Assembly (NCBI GenBank): GCA_947589085.1
Contig: CANPZD010000003.1
Coordinates: 1 to 64,000, forward strand
Length of the DNA stretch: 64,000 nt
Origin: an uncultured Clostridia bacterium
GTDB taxonomy: Bacteria; Bacillota; Clostridia; Christensenellales; Borkfalkiaceae
Reading direction: 5' to 3'
Part shown: positions 53,370 to 62,709 of the stretch, one piece after another
Layout of the letters: every line of letters begins with the position of its first letter
Numbering within the stretch: the first letter of the stretch is position 1
The notes under the pieces: generated by a model
Databases searched by the model: none
Told to the model about the DNA's origin: nothing
Seen by the model: the letters and a program-made list of their open reading frames with translations, nothing else
Program-made: the position numbers and the translations under genes

Positions 53370-56300
53370 ATGACGAAGATCATCGGCGCGCCCACGCTGG
53401 ACGATGCGCTTTCGGCGCTCAAAGCGGAGGTCGCGGAAAACGAGGGGAAGGGCGAGCGCACGCTCGTCTTTTGCGAGGACAGGCTCACGCTTCTTGCGGA
53501 ACGCGCGATTCTGGAAGAGCGCGGGGGGACCTTTCTTACGGAGGTCTCCACATTTGCGCGCTTTCTCCGGGGCGAAAAGCGCGTGCTCTCCAAACACGGC
53601 TCCGTGATGGAAATTTCCGCGCTCCTCGCAGAATACAGAGGAGAACTCGGCTGTTTCGGAGAAAATTCCGCGCAGGCCGTCTATGAAACCATTGCCCAGC
53701 TCTCCGCTTCCCGCGTGACGCCGGAGATGCTCGCCGAGAGCGCGGAGACGTGCGAAGGACTTCTCCGCCTGAAACTGAAAGATCTGTCCAAGCTGTTCGC
53801 CGCATACGAATCATTCCTGTCCGATCGGGGACTGCTCGACGAAAACGGCTATCTCGGGCTGCTTCCCTCGCGCATCGAGGGGGGCGGACTTGAAACTACG
53901 CACGTGATCTTTTTTGCCTTTCCCTCGTTTACGCGGCAGGCCTGCGAAGGCGTCCGCGCCGCGATCCGCGCCGCGCGCTCCGTTGCCGGGATCTTTCTTG
54001 CGGGGCGGGAAAACTTTTATACCAACGAGGCGCCGGCTGCTTTCCGCAGGATCGCCGAAGCGTTCGGAGACGTCGTTGTGCAGCAGCGCGCAAGCACGCT
54101 CTCGGGAGAGGCCGAGCGTCTCCGCAAAATTCTCTTTTCCCCGGAAGGCGCGCCGGGCGGCGCCGATTCCGAGGCGATCCGCATGTTTTCCGCAGCGGAT
54201 CCCGCAGACGAGATGAACACGATCGCCGCGCTGATCCGGAAGTATGTCGCCGAGGGGAAGCGCTACCGCGATCTTGCCGTGCTCATCGGCGACGCATGCT
54301 ATTATCCGGCGGCGTGCAAGGCGTTTGAGGCGTACGGGATCCCGTATTATGCCGACCGCAAGCGCCCGTATTCGGAGCATCCGTTCTGCGCCTTTGCGCT
54401 TGCGGTGCTTTCCGCCGTCGCGCCTTCTCCCGACGAAGCGGAAGCCGTGGCGGCGAGCGTGTATTTCGGCGACGACGGAAGATACCGGAACTATCTTTCC
54501 AAGTACGGCGCATATCGCGGCGCCGTGCGGCGCGAGATCAAACAGACGGCCGCGGATCCCGAAGATCTCGGATATCTTCTGCGCTGCCGCGACCGCATGA
54601 ACGCGGCGCTCGGGCTGTTCCGCGCAAAGGACGATGCGGCTGCCTATGCGGAGGGTCTGCGGAAACTTTGGCGGCTCGTCGGCGGCGAGGAGATCACAAA
54701 ACGTATGCAGGAAAGCGCGGGGGATGAGGAAAAGAGCTTTCTCGGGATCGAGCGGCTTGAAGAGGTGCTCTCGGAGACGGAACAAATCGCGGGCGGCCGC
54801 GTGTTTTCCGCGCGCGAATTCGCAACATTGCTGAAAAACGGTCTGGAAGCCGTGGAGGTCTCCATGTTTCCCCGCCGGTCTGACGCCGTTTTCGTCGGCG
54901 ACGTCACAGAGAGCAGGATCTGCCGTTCTCCCGTGCTCTTCTGCGCGGGACTTACGGAGGAACTCCCCGGGATCACGCAGGATACCGCCGTCATCACAGA
55001 CGGGGAGATCGAAAAATTGAAATCGCTGCAAGTGGAGATCGAGCCGGCCATTGCGGTCGTCAATGCGCGCGCGCGCGAATCGCTCGCGCTCAACCTTTGC
55101 GCCTTCCGCGACGCGCTCTATCTCAGCTGTCCGGTCTGTAAAAACGGCGGCGAGACGGCGCCGAGCGAGATCTTTGCGGAGATCGGACAGGCGTTTCCGT
55201 CTGCGCCGCTTCCGCAGCTCTTCCCTTACAACGTCTCGCGGCCCGATCCCGCGATGCTCGCATATTTTACGCTCTGCGACGATGCGAAGGGAAGATCGGA
55301 CGAGCAAACCTCCCGTCTGATCGCCCGTTATTCCTCCTTGCGGGAGGCTTTTCTGCGGGGGTATTTCGGACATGGTACCTCCCGCGATCCCGAATCGTTG
55401 CGCCGCGATCTCGAAAAACCGGCGGTGCCGGAGGCGGGCATGCTGTACTTCGGCAAAGAGATCTCGCCCACGCTTCTGGAGAACTATTTCGCATGCCCCT
55501 ATAAGAGTTTCGCCGAGCGCGGCCTGCGGCTTGCGGAGCGCGAAGAGCGCACGGCGCTCGACGCCGCCGACGCCGGCACGTTCGTTCATGCGGTTCTGGA
55601 AAGCGCCGCGCGTCGCTTCCATGAATTTCCCGACGAAGAGGCATGCGGCGCGTGCGCGGAGGAGATCGCGCGGAAACTATTGGAAACTACTCGGTTCTCC
55701 TCGATTCCCGATACGGCCGCGGGAGATTATGCCGCAGGCCGTCTGGTCGAGGAGGCCGTCGCCGTGACGAAGGCGTCGTATCGGCAGTTGGTCGGATCGA
55801 AGTACCGCGTGCGCGCGCTGGAAGAGGAGATCAGGATCCCCGCCCTGCGTCTCGGCGGCAAGGCCGACCGGGTCGACGAATCGGAAAACGGCGTGCGCGT
55901 CATCGACTATAAGACGGGCGGGTTCGACGATTCGCCCACGGCGTACTATACGGGCAGAAGATTGCAGCTCGAACTGTATCTTCTCGCGGCCGCAAAGGGG
56001 AAACGTCCGGACGGCGCTTTTTATTTCCCCGCCGCCGATGATTTTACGCGGGCGAACGACAGCGATGGGAAATTCCGCATGAAGGGATTCTTTTGCAGCG
56101 ACCCGGAGATCGTCAAAGGCATGGATCTCACGCGGGACGAAGGACAGAAGAGCATGTTTTTCGATGGCGGCGGAAAAACGGAAAAGGGCATGAGCCGCGA
56201 GGAATTCGACAACTTCCTCGCCTATTCCCTGCTCGTTTCGGGACAGGCGGAAGAAGAAATGCGGGCGGGGAATATCCGTCCTTCGCCCTACGAGGGCGTA

Positions 56301-56420
56301 TGCGCCTATTGCACGCTCAAGGGACTGTGCGGGTTTTCCGGAGAGCCGAGGAAAGAGGGCGCGGTTCGTTGCGGGGAGATCGCCTCCATCGCGCGCGGCC
56401 CGAAGGAGGACAAGGAATGA
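53370..56420 (+). CDS. addB: AddB subunit of the AddAB helicase-nuclease
   Basis: This 1016-residue partner of AddA degrades double-strand ends and loads RecA at recombination hotspots. I prefer ATG 53370 (AAGGTACGGCA upstream) to 53355, which has no ribosome site. The N-terminal part is an inactivated UvrD-like fold (TLVFCEDRLTLLAER, FAFPSFTRQ), as usual for AddB. The C-terminus is a RecB-like nuclease: YFACPYKSF, GKADRVDE and VIDYKTGG. The Fe-S staple cysteines are the one in YFACPY plus the VCAYCTLKGLC triplet near residue 985. The stop overlaps the addA start. Confidence 0.92.
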   Translation: MTKIIGAPTLDDALSALKAEVAENEGKGERTLVFCEDRLTLLAERAILEERGGTFLTEVSTFARFLRGEKRVLSKHGSVMEISALLAEYRGELGCFGENSAQAVYETIAQLSASRVTPEMLAESAETCEGLLRLKLKDLSKLFAAYESFLSDRGLLDENGYLGLLPSRIEGGGLETTHVIFFAFPSFTRQACEGVRAAIRAARSVAGIFLAGRENFYTNEAPAAFRRIAEAFGDVVVQQRASTLSGEAERLRKILFSPEGAPGGADSEAIRMFSAADPADEMNTIAALIRKYVAEGKRYRDLAVLIGDACYYPAACKAFEAYGIPYYADRKRPYSEHPFCAFALAVLSAVAPSPDEAEAVAASVYFGDDGRYRNYLSKYGAYRGAVRREIKQTAADPEDLGYLLRCRDRMNAALGLFRAKDDAAAYAEGLRKLWRLVGGEEITKRMQESAGDEEKSFLGIERLEEVLSETEQIAGGRVFSAREFATLLKNGLEAVEVSMFPRRSDAVFVGDVTESRICRSPVLFCAGLTEELPGITQDTAVITDGEIEKLKSLQVEIEPAIAVVNARARESLALNLCAFRDALYLSCPVCKNGGETAPSEIFAEIGQAFPSAPLPQLFPYNVSRPDPAMLAYFTLCDDAKGRSDEQTSRLIARYSSLREAFLRGYFGHGTSRDPESLRRDLEKPAVPEAGMLYFGKEISPTLLENYFACPYKSFAERGLRLAEREERTALDAADAGTFVHAVLESAARRFHEFPDEEACGACAEEIARKLLETTRFSSIPDTAAGDYAAGRLVEEAVAVTKASYRQLVGSKYRVRALEEEIRIPALRLGGKADRVDESENGVRVIDYKTGGFDDSPTAYYTGRRLQLELYLLAAAKGKRPDGAFYFPAADDFTRANDSDGKFRMKGFFCSDPEIVKGMDLTRDEGQKSMFFDGGGKTEKGMSREEFDNFLAYSLLVSGQAEEEMRAGNIRPSPYEGVCAYCTLKGLCGFSGEPRKEGAVRCGEIASIARGPKEDKE

Positions 56421-59400
56421 GCCTTACGCAGGAACAGGCGCGCGCCGTCGGCGCGCGCGGAAAAATTATTGTCTCCGCCTCGGCCGGAAGCGGCAAGACG
56501 CACGTGATGATCGAACGGTTCGCGGCGATCCTCAAAAGCGGGGAAGCGACCGTCGGGGAGATCCTTGCGGTCACCTTTACCAATAAGGCGGCTTCGCAGA
56601 TGCGCGAGCGCGCGCGGAAAAAGCTTGCCGAGGCATACCGCAGCGCCGGCCCGGAAGAACGCGCGATCCTCAAGAGCCGTCTCGATGAACTTCCGCTTGC
56701 CGAGATCAGCACGATCCATGCCTTTTGCGCGAGGCTGGTGCGGACGTATTTCTATCTTGTCGGCGTGGATCCGCGCTTTACGATCGTCGACGGCGATCAG
56801 GCGGAGGGGAGAGCGGTCTCCGCGCGCGCGGCGGATCTTGCGTTCGAGCGCGCGTATGAGGAGGGCGGCGCATGGTTCGGCGATCTGCTCTCCGCCTATT
56901 TCCGTAATAAAAAAGATAAGCGGCTCAGGCAGACCGTGCTTGCGCTGTATGAAAAAGCGCGCCTTACGGCGGACTATGCGGCCGTTTTGCAAGGCTATGC
57001 CGACGGCGGGACTCCGGAAGAAGAGAGCCGCGATGCGGCGAAAACGGAGTTCGATCGGATCGTCGCGTATCTCGCGGCGGATCTGCGCGACCGCGCCGCG
57101 GAAATCGCCCGCAAGGCCGAGGGGCTCATCTGTTTCGTTTCGGAACACGCGCCGCGCGCGCTTCCCGTCTTGCAGGCGTCGATCGCGGCGGCGAGGCGGC
57201 TTGCCAAAACCGAGGATCTGTTTGCATTCTGTGCGCTGGCGCAGCAGACCGTCTTTTTGCGGAGCTGTGTCCGAAGCAGAAAAGATTCCCCCGCGGCTTT
57301 GCACGCGATCGGGCAGACGCAGGAAATTTCCCATCAGATCAAGGCGCTGTGCGCCGCGGCCGGAGAACAGAAATGCGACCGTTCCGAAGAATATCGGCGC
57401 TATCTCGACGGCAGGAGCCGCGCCGCCGCACTTGCAAAACTTGCGCTCTATTACGACGAAGAATATACCCGTCTCAAACGGGAAGCGAACATTCTGGATT
57501 ACGCCGATCTCGAACATCTCGCATGGGAAGTGCTGCAAAACGGCGAGGCGGCCGCGGCCGTTCGCGCAAAATACCGCTACATCTTTGTGGATGAATATCA
57601 GGACGTCAACCCCATGCAGAGCGCGATCCTCGAGGCGGTCGCGGGAAAGGAAATTTTCTATGTGGGGGATAAAAAACAGGCGATCTACGGGTTTCGGGGC
57701 AGCCGCACGCGCTTCTTCACGCAGAAGGAGAACGAGTTCGGCGGCGCGCTTCCGCTCGATACGAACTTCCGCTCTTCGGACGCCGTGCTCGAAGCGGTGA
57801 ACCGCGTGTTCACGGCGGCGCAGCGGGATTATACCTGCATGACCGGCTGCGGACGATTCGGGGAACATCGCGGCGAAGTATGCGTTCACACGCTCGCGGG
57901 CACGGGAAAACGGGAGCCGGGGCAGCGCCGCGTGTACAGCGTCGCGGGTGCGGCGGAGCGGGCGCGCGAAAACGCGATTGCGGAACAGACGCTTGCCATC
58001 GTGGAGGAAGAGTGCGGCAGGCGGGACGGACTTGGGAAGCAGTGGTTCGATCCGGACGCCGGCAAGGACGTCTGCAAACAGGTGAGCTACGGCGATATCG
58101 CGGTGCTGGTGCGCAAGAATTCGGGCGCGGCTGGGGCGATCGTGCGGACGCTCTCCGAGCGCGGGATCCCCGTTACGGCTTCGGCGGAAGTGAACATCTG
58201 CGATTATTTCGAAGTTCGGCTTCTTCTCGATTGGATCTCCTATTTAGACAATGCGGAACAGGATATTCCGATGGCTTCCGCCATGCTCTCCGCGATCGGC
58301 GGTTTTACGGAGAGCGAACTTGCGCAGATCCGTCTCAAAGCGCCGGCGGCAGGCAGGCCCTTCCGCGCGGCATGCAGAGAATATTTGCGGCAGGCAGGCC
58401 CCGGAAATGCGCTTTCGGAAAAGTTGAACGCGTTCTTCCGGCTTGCGGAACAGTACCGCGCGCTCGCGCGCGTGAAAACGGCGTCGGAGATTTTGATGAA
58501 ACTTCTCGCCGACGGATTGGAAGCGCAGATCGCCGCAAAGGGAGACGGAAGGGGGCGTCTTGCGCGCGTGCGGAGGCTTGTCGCGGAGAGCGCGGATTGC
58601 GGCGATATTCATGCCTTTCTGCGCCGTCTGAAAGACGCGGACTATCACATAGATCTTGCGGAGAGCGGCGGCGAGGATGCGGTGCACGTGCTCACCATGC
58701 ACGCCTCGAAAGGATTGGAATTCCCCGTCGTGATCCTGACGGAGCTGGACGCGCCCTTCCACGGCGCGGATCGCGACGAGATCATGTGGACGGACGAATT
58801 CGGGATCGCGCCGAAGAGCTTCGATTACGAGAACAAGATTTTTTATGAGACCGTAACGCGCCGCGCGGCGGATGTATTCATGCGGCGGGAAGAGATCGAG
58901 GGCGAACGGAATCTCCTGTACGTTGCCATGACGCGCGCAAAATACCGGCTGCATCTGTTGCTCAAAGAGAGCGATACGGGGGACGAGACGGACGTATCTT
59001 ACACGCCGACGCGGGCGAGACGGCTTTCGGACTTTCTTCCGCGCGCACGGCTCCGGGAATACGAGTGCGCGCCCCGCGCGCTTGTGCAGACGGCGGTGAA
59101 ACGCCATGCGTTCGTCTATCAGAGCGATCCGGCGATCGTGCGGCAGATCGGGGAAGCGGCGCGCCCGTACGCGTACGAAGATTCGACCGCGCTCCCCGTG
59201 AAGGATTCGGCGACGGGACTTTTGCGGCGGGTGCATGCGGAGATGCCGTATCCGCGGGACGATGAACCGGAAGCGCCGATCGCCGATCCCGACGCGTGTT
59301 TTTCCGCGGAGACGGGCATCGCATATCACGCGTTTCTCGAACACGTGCGCTTCGGCGAAAAGGTCTCCGAGGAACTCGGCCGCATGAAAAAAGAAGGCCT

Positions 59401-59794
59401 TCTTTCGGCGGAGCAGATTGCGCTTTTGAGCGAAGAGCGGCTTGAGGCGATCCTCAAAATCCCGTGTCTTACGTCGCTTGCGGGAAAAGAGATTCGGCGG
59501 GAACAGACGTTTCTTGTTTCGCTTCCGGCAGGCGAGTTCGAGGAGATCTACGGAACAAAAGTGCAGGACGGGGTCGTTTTTCAGGGCGCGATCGATCTTT
59601 TGGTGCGGGATGAAGCGGGATATCGGATCATCGACTACAAATTCTCTTCGCGCAGCGACGGGGATCTTGCGCGCTTTTACGCGCCGCAGATCAAGCTGTA
59701 CCGGAAGGCGGTGGCCAAAATCGTCGGCGTGGCCGAATCGGATGTGCGCGCGAGCATTGTAAATCTCGTTTCCGGGCGGGAAATTCCCGTTTGA
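56417..59794 (+). CDS. addA: AddA subunit of the AddAB helicase-nuclease
   Basis: This 1125-residue UvrD/RecB-type helicase-nuclease starts at ATG 56417 inside the addB stop (ATGA), not at the track's 56093. Helicase motifs are in order: VSASAGSGKTHVMIERF (Walker A), LAVTFTNKAASQMRERA, STIHAFCARLV, VDEYQDVNPMQ (Walker B), GDKKQAIYGFRGS, VLTMHASKGLEFPVV and LLYVAMTRAKYRL. The C-terminal nuclease carries GAIDLLVRDEAGYRIIDYK. It is slightly shorter than typical AddA (about 1200). It forms a two-gene operon with addB. Confidence 0.95.
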   Translation: MSLTQEQARAVGARGKIIVSASAGSGKTHVMIERFAAILKSGEATVGEILAVTFTNKAASQMRERARKKLAEAYRSAGPEERAILKSRLDELPLAEISTIHAFCARLVRTYFYLVGVDPRFTIVDGDQAEGRAVSARAADLAFERAYEEGGAWFGDLLSAYFRNKKDKRLRQTVLALYEKARLTADYAAVLQGYADGGTPEEESRDAAKTEFDRIVAYLAADLRDRAAEIARKAEGLICFVSEHAPRALPVLQASIAAARRLAKTEDLFAFCALAQQTVFLRSCVRSRKDSPAALHAIGQTQEISHQIKALCAAAGEQKCDRSEEYRRYLDGRSRAAALAKLALYYDEEYTRLKREANILDYADLEHLAWEVLQNGEAAAAVRAKYRYIFVDEYQDVNPMQSAILEAVAGKEIFYVGDKKQAIYGFRGSRTRFFTQKENEFGGALPLDTNFRSSDAVLEAVNRVFTAAQRDYTCMTGCGRFGEHRGEVCVHTLAGTGKREPGQRRVYSVAGAAERARENAIAEQTLAIVEEECGRRDGLGKQWFDPDAGKDVCKQVSYGDIAVLVRKNSGAAGAIVRTLSERGIPVTASAEVNICDYFEVRLLLDWISYLDNAEQDIPMASAMLSAIGGFTESELAQIRLKAPAAGRPFRAACREYLRQAGPGNALSEKLNAFFRLAEQYRALARVKTASEILMKLLADGLEAQIAAKGDGRGRLARVRRLVAESADCGDIHAFLRRLKDADYHIDLAESGGEDAVHVLTMHASKGLEFPVVILTELDAPFHGADRDEIMWTDEFGIAPKSFDYENKIFYETVTRRAADVFMRREEIEGERNLLYVAMTRAKYRLHLLLKESDTGDETDVSYTPTRARRLSDFLPRARLREYECAPRALVQTAVKRHAFVYQSDPAIVRQIGEAARPYAYEDSTALPVKDSATGLLRRVHAEMPYPRDDEPEAPIADPDACFSAETGIAYHAFLEHVRFGEKVSEELGRMKKEGLLSAEQIALLSEERLEAILKIPCLTSLAGKEIRREQTFLVSLPAGEFEEIYGTKVQDGVVFQGAIDLLVRDEAGYRIIDYKFSSRSDGDLARFYAPQIKLYRKAVAKIVGVAESDVRASIVNLVSGREIPV

Positions 59795-59870
59795 CAGAGT
59801 TCGGCAAATCCCGACGCAAATGCAGGAAATTCGACGGGCGCTTTCGTCTATCCTTGAACGGGAGTTTTGT

Positions 59871-60488
59871 ATGAAAGCATTTCAGACCGTTGTCCGCGGA
59901 CTTGCCGCGGTTCCCGCATGGATCCCGCTTTTGCTGTATCCGGCGGTGCTTATTGTATATACCGTGTTGGTGCTTGTGCTGGGCGGGAGAAAAACATATC
60001 CTTACGTAGCCGTGGCTTTGGGTGCGGCGGCGTTCACGCTTTTGTGCTGCAAATCGTTTTCGGGCGAGGCGTTCGTATTTCTCGGATTGTATTCCGCGCT
60101 TGCCGCGGTGCTGAAGCTGTTCTTTTTTATTCCGCCCGTCAAGCGGAAGCGCCGTCCGCGCGTATCGAAGGACGAGCGCATCTATCAGAAGTTTCATGCG
60201 GAGCTTGCGGAAAAGCCGGCGAGGCAGGGTCCGCCGAAGATCTGCCGGTTCGAGGAGCCGGAGCCGGTCGTTTCCGCGCAGGAATGCGGCATGCAGCTGC
60301 GATATGCCGACGAACTTCTGTCGCGGCTGAAAAAAGCGTCGCTGAACGCCTCGGACCGTCTGGAAGCGGAGGTGATCGGGCGGTCGTTGGGCGCCTATCG
60401 GTCGAAGAAACTCACGGAGGAAGAGATCCGCGCGCTGAACGATTGTCTTGCGTCGCTTCTCAAACTCACTGCAAAGTATAAGCTGTAA
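59871..60488 (+). CDS. Membrane protein with charged C-terminal domain
   Basis: A 205-residue protein starting at ATG 59871 (AACGGGAGTTTTGT upstream). Three hydrophobic stretches (about 12-40, 45-60, 65-85) are followed by a basic linker (PPVKRKRRPRVSKDER) and an alpha-helical cytoplasmic part with many Leu/Lys/Glu. No family is recognised. It lies 76 bp after addA without a terminator, so it may be co-transcribed. Confidence 0.72.
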   Translation: MKAFQTVVRGLAAVPAWIPLLLYPAVLIVYTVLVLVLGGRKTYPYVAVALGAAAFTLLCCKSFSGEAFVFLGLYSALAAVLKLFFFIPPVKRKRRPRVSKDERIYQKFHAELAEKPARQGPPKICRFEEPEPVVSAQECGMQLRYADELLSRLKKASLNASDRLEAEVIGRSLGAYRSKKLTEEEIRALNDCLASLLKLTAKYKL

Positions 60489-60529
60489 AAAAAACCGCCC
60501 GCGGCAACAGTCCGCAGGCGGTTTTTTTT
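60487..60529. terminator. Bidirectional terminator
   Basis: AAAACCGCC(C)GCGG..CCGC(A)GGCGGTTTTTTTT with one internal mismatch, flanked by A and T runs; serves the genes on both sides. Confidence 0.9.
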
Positions 60530-60542
60530 ACGGAAAAACGGA

Positions 60543-61334
60543 TCAGACGGTCAGGGTATTCACGGAGAGCTGAAGCAGCCGGTTGCATTTTCTTGCGCGG
60601 GCGAGTACGGCGGGGGTGATCCGCTCCCCGGCGAGGGCGACGGGCACGCCGTAATCGTCGTATACGCTGCGTTTTACGCGTCTGCCGAGCAAGTTGGTGC
60701 GGTTGAGCAGTTGCAGAAACACGGGTTTGGTTTCCGGTTGCGCCTCTTTTGCGATCGGCTTGGGCGCGGCGCTTTGGGGCGCGGGAATTGGTTCCGCGGG
60801 CATGGCGGGCGGCGCTTCTTCGGCGGAAGGCAAATCGGCGGCGGGACGCATTCTTCGGCTTTTGGGGCGATCGGCGCTGTCGGCGGCGGGTTTGCGTTTG
60901 GGAGCGGAGCGGGCGGCGGCGTCCCGAGAGGGTTTGTCGGGATAGAGCACGGCGTGTTCTCCGAGCGTAACGCAGTCTGCGGCGACGGTTGTGCGTACGC
61001 CGTTTTTGGTGACGACGAGAATGGCCTCCGCGCCTTCGTCGAAGAGCAGATCGCACACGGCGCCGAGGTATTCGCCCGTATAGGCAAAGATTTCTTTTCC
61101 GATGGGGGAAGAGATGCCGGAGGGAGCGGCGAGGCGGGTTTTCCCGGCGATGACGGCGTCGTCCATGGAGATCACGGCGCGGGCGGGCAGGAAAAATTCC
61201 TCTTCTTCGGCGTCAGCGCAGACGAGGCAGGAGAGCGTTTTGCAGTCTTTTGCGGGGCGTGCTTCGGTGACGTAACCGAACGCCTCTCCCGCGGGGGATA
61301 AAACGGGTTTTCCGATCAAGGATGAAAGTTGCAT
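60543..61334 (-). CDS. PRC-barrel-like protein with Ala/Pro-rich linker
   Basis: A 263-residue soluble protein. Residues 1-70 (SLIGKPVLSPAGEAFGYVTE, FFLPARAVISMDD) and 75-130 (GKEIFAYTGEYLGAVCDLLF) look like two PRC-barrel units. A low-complexity Ala/Pro/Lys linker (about 135-205) leads to a conserved-looking C-terminal module (LLGRRVKRSVYDDYGVPVAL, GERITPAVLARARK). PRC-barrels bind RNA or other proteins in RimM and photosynthetic proteins; the role here is unknown. No convincing promoter was found upstream. Confidence 0.7.
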   Translation of the reverse strand: MQLSSLIGKPVLSPAGEAFGYVTEARPAKDCKTLSCLVCADAEEEEFFLPARAVISMDDAVIAGKTRLAAPSGISSPIGKEIFAYTGEYLGAVCDLLFDEGAEAILVVTKNGVRTTVAADCVTLGEHAVLYPDKPSRDAAARSAPKRKPAADSADRPKSRRMRPAADLPSAEEAPPAMPAEPIPAPQSAAPKPIAKEAQPETKPVFLQLLNRTNLLGRRVKRSVYDDYGVPVALAGERITPAVLARARKCNRLLQLSVNTLTV

Positions 61335-61469
61335 AATTACCTCTTTGCCTAATGGTATTCTCTTCGGGGACGGAATTTCAGCGGATATTTTGATCGAAAA
61401 CGCGTTATTTTGTCAGAAAGCGAGCGGAAATGAAACGAGGAATGAATATTATAATATATTGAAAAAGAT

Positions 61470-61497
61470 TTGTAATTTTCTTGTGAGGGAATATAAT
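61470..61497 (+). promoter_or_regulatory. Promoter of the 61527 membrane protein gene
   Basis: TTGTAA-16 bp-TATAAT on the plus strand in an AT-rich stretch, with CAGGAGGGGTT as ribosome site. Confidence 0.65.
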
Positions 61498-61526
61498 ATA
61501 CGCGTAATCAACGCGCAGGAGGGGTT

Positions 61527-61976
61527 ATGAAACGCGCGAAAACAGAAAAATTGAACATAATTCTTTTGTTATTTTCGGTTGCGGGGCTGATTCTCGGGAT
61601 CGCGGGGCTATCGTCGCCGTGGTTCCGTCTGAATGCGATCCCGGGCGCATCGAAGCAATTCGGGCTTTTCGGCTTGGATCTGAGCGACGCCGGAAGAGAG
61701 CTTTCCGCAGTGCGGGTATTCGGCCTGCTTGCGTTCTTTTTCACGTTTTCTGCGCTTTCGGGGTCGATCGTGCTCTCGCTGGGGCAGTTCAAAATCAGAT
61801 ATATCTTCCGCATTGCGCTCTGCATTGCAACGATCCTGATGGGTGCGCTCACGTTTTTCTTGGCGCTGGTATTTGCGGAAAATGCCACGCAGACGTATAC
61901 GATTTCCGCGGGGCCGTATTTGGTTGCGATCGGCGCGATCTTGGGGAGCGTGCCGCTGCCGTTTTATAAGGATTAA
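61527..61976 (+). CDS. Four-helix membrane protein, unknown
   Basis: A 149-residue protein with four hydrophobic helices (about 10-30, 60-85, 93-118, 126-145) and a short extracellular loop after helix 1 (SPWFRLNAIPGASKQFG). No catalytic motifs are seen. It is monocistronic with its own promoter and terminator. The function is unknown. Confidence 0.75.
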   Translation: MKRAKTEKLNIILLLFSVAGLILGIAGLSSPWFRLNAIPGASKQFGLFGLDLSDAGRELSAVRVFGLLAFFFTFSALSGSIVLSLGQFKIRYIFRIALCIATILMGALTFFLALVFAENATQTYTISAGPYLVAIGAILGSVPLPFYKD

Positions 61977-61994
61977 GAGAATCGAGCAGACAGA

Positions 61995-62033
61995 AAGCGC
62001 CGTTTCAAACAGAGACGGCGCTTATTTTTATTT
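61995..62033 (+). terminator. Terminator of the 61527 gene
   Basis: AAGCGCCGT-TTCAAACAGAG-ACGGCGCTT followed by ATTTTTATTT. Confidence 0.85.
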
Positions 62034-62185
62034 AATTTGAAATCGCGTGTGCGCGCCCTCGGGCGTTCTCTTTTTCGCCTGTTCTTCCGTCATTCCGAAC
62101 GTCCTTCTCCTGTCATTGCTAACATTTCCTCTCGTCATTCCGAACGAATGTGAGGAATCTCATTCTCAATACGTCATCCTGAGCC

Positions 62186-62214
62186 GTGCGCCCGCCGTTT
62201 TACGGCGGGCGCAC
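62186..62214. repeat. Hairpin repeat (copy 2 of 13492-13534)
   Basis: GTGCGCCCGCCGT-TTT-complement, identical to the core of copy 1, again next to the large interspersed repeat. The outer arms have decayed here. Upstream (62090-62170) lie degenerate GTCATTCCGAAC-type repeat fragments; no gene was seen between 62034 and 62424. Confidence 0.85.
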
Positions 62215-62230
62215 GTGTCGAAGGATCTCG

Positions 62231-62357
62231 CTGTCCCCTTGAGGGGAAAGTGGCGTGCCGCGGAGCGGCACGCCGAAAGGGGTGGCGTACGCAAACGGAA
62301 CGACAACACCCCCTCAGTCTCGGCTTCGCCTCGCCAGCTCCCCCTCAAGGGGGCGCC
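62231..62357 (+). repeat. Interspersed MITE-like repeat, copy C
   Basis: CTGTCCCCTTGAGGGGAAAG ... CTCAAGGGGGCGCC, with an internal GTGCCGC-GGA-GCGGCAC hairpin. Nearly the same as copy B, same orientation; copy A is inverted. Confidence 0.85.
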
Positions 62358-62417
62358 AAGGCAATGCCGGAGGGGTGAAAAAAAACGAAAAAAACCGCGG
62401 AAAAAGCGGTAGGAAAA

Positions 62418-62488
62418 AAATAACTCTCCCAAAAAGTATACTTTTTGAGAGAGCGGAAATCGGGTGGTGAAATCGTGCTCCCGGCACG
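62418..62488 (-). ncRNA. Putative small RNA, copy 2 (promoter-hairpin element)
   Basis: The arrangement matches copy 1: promoter at 62495-62523, a transcript beginning near CGTGCCGGGAGCACG, and a hairpin (CTCTCAAAAAGTATAC and partner) followed by TTATTTTTTT on the minus strand. The next gene downstream (61527) is on the opposite strand, so this promoter has no protein-coding target. Confidence 0.5.
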
Positions 62489-62557
62489 TTTTTGAGTATA
62501 TCACACCCTTTTTTTGCTGTCAAGAGGTTTTTCTCAAAAAGTATACTTTTTGGGAGA
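62424..62557. repeat. Palindrome-bounded element, copy 2
   Basis: About 134 bp, bounded by near-perfect palindromes at 62424-62453 and 62532-62557. The outermost bases form a 17-bp terminal inverted repeat, TCTCCCAAAAAGTATAC. Copy 1 at 24079-24210 has the same layout. Confidence 0.85.
62495..62523 (-). promoter_or_regulatory. Consensus promoter inside the palindromic element, copy 2
   Basis: TTGACA-17 bp-TATACT on the minus strand, identical hexamers and spacing to copy 1. Confidence 0.8.
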
Positions 62558-62601
62558 ATTACATAAAGGCGGGCGGGCGAATTCCCTCATAAAACGCGGA
62601 A

Positions 62602-62633
62602 AAACACGCAAAAAACGTCGTTTTTGCGTGTTT
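62602..62633 (+). repeat. 13-bp stem hairpin in the 62710 leader
   Basis: AAACACGCAAAAA-ACGTCG-complement, 77 bp before the start codon. No T run follows on the plus strand. Only a remnant (GTCGTTTTTTGCG) is in the leader of the paralogue at 24377. Confidence 0.6.
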
Positions 62634-62709
62634 GAGGGCGCGAAGAGGGGCGCTTCCGGGGCAAAAAAACACGGAAAATTCCGAAAGGAATAAATAAAGG
62701 AGGAAGGAT

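Noticed and set aside
56093-56416. Track start of addA at 56093
   Set aside because: The extra 108 residues lie within addB in another frame; the ATG at 56417 gives the ATGA overlap and places Walker A at the normal distance.
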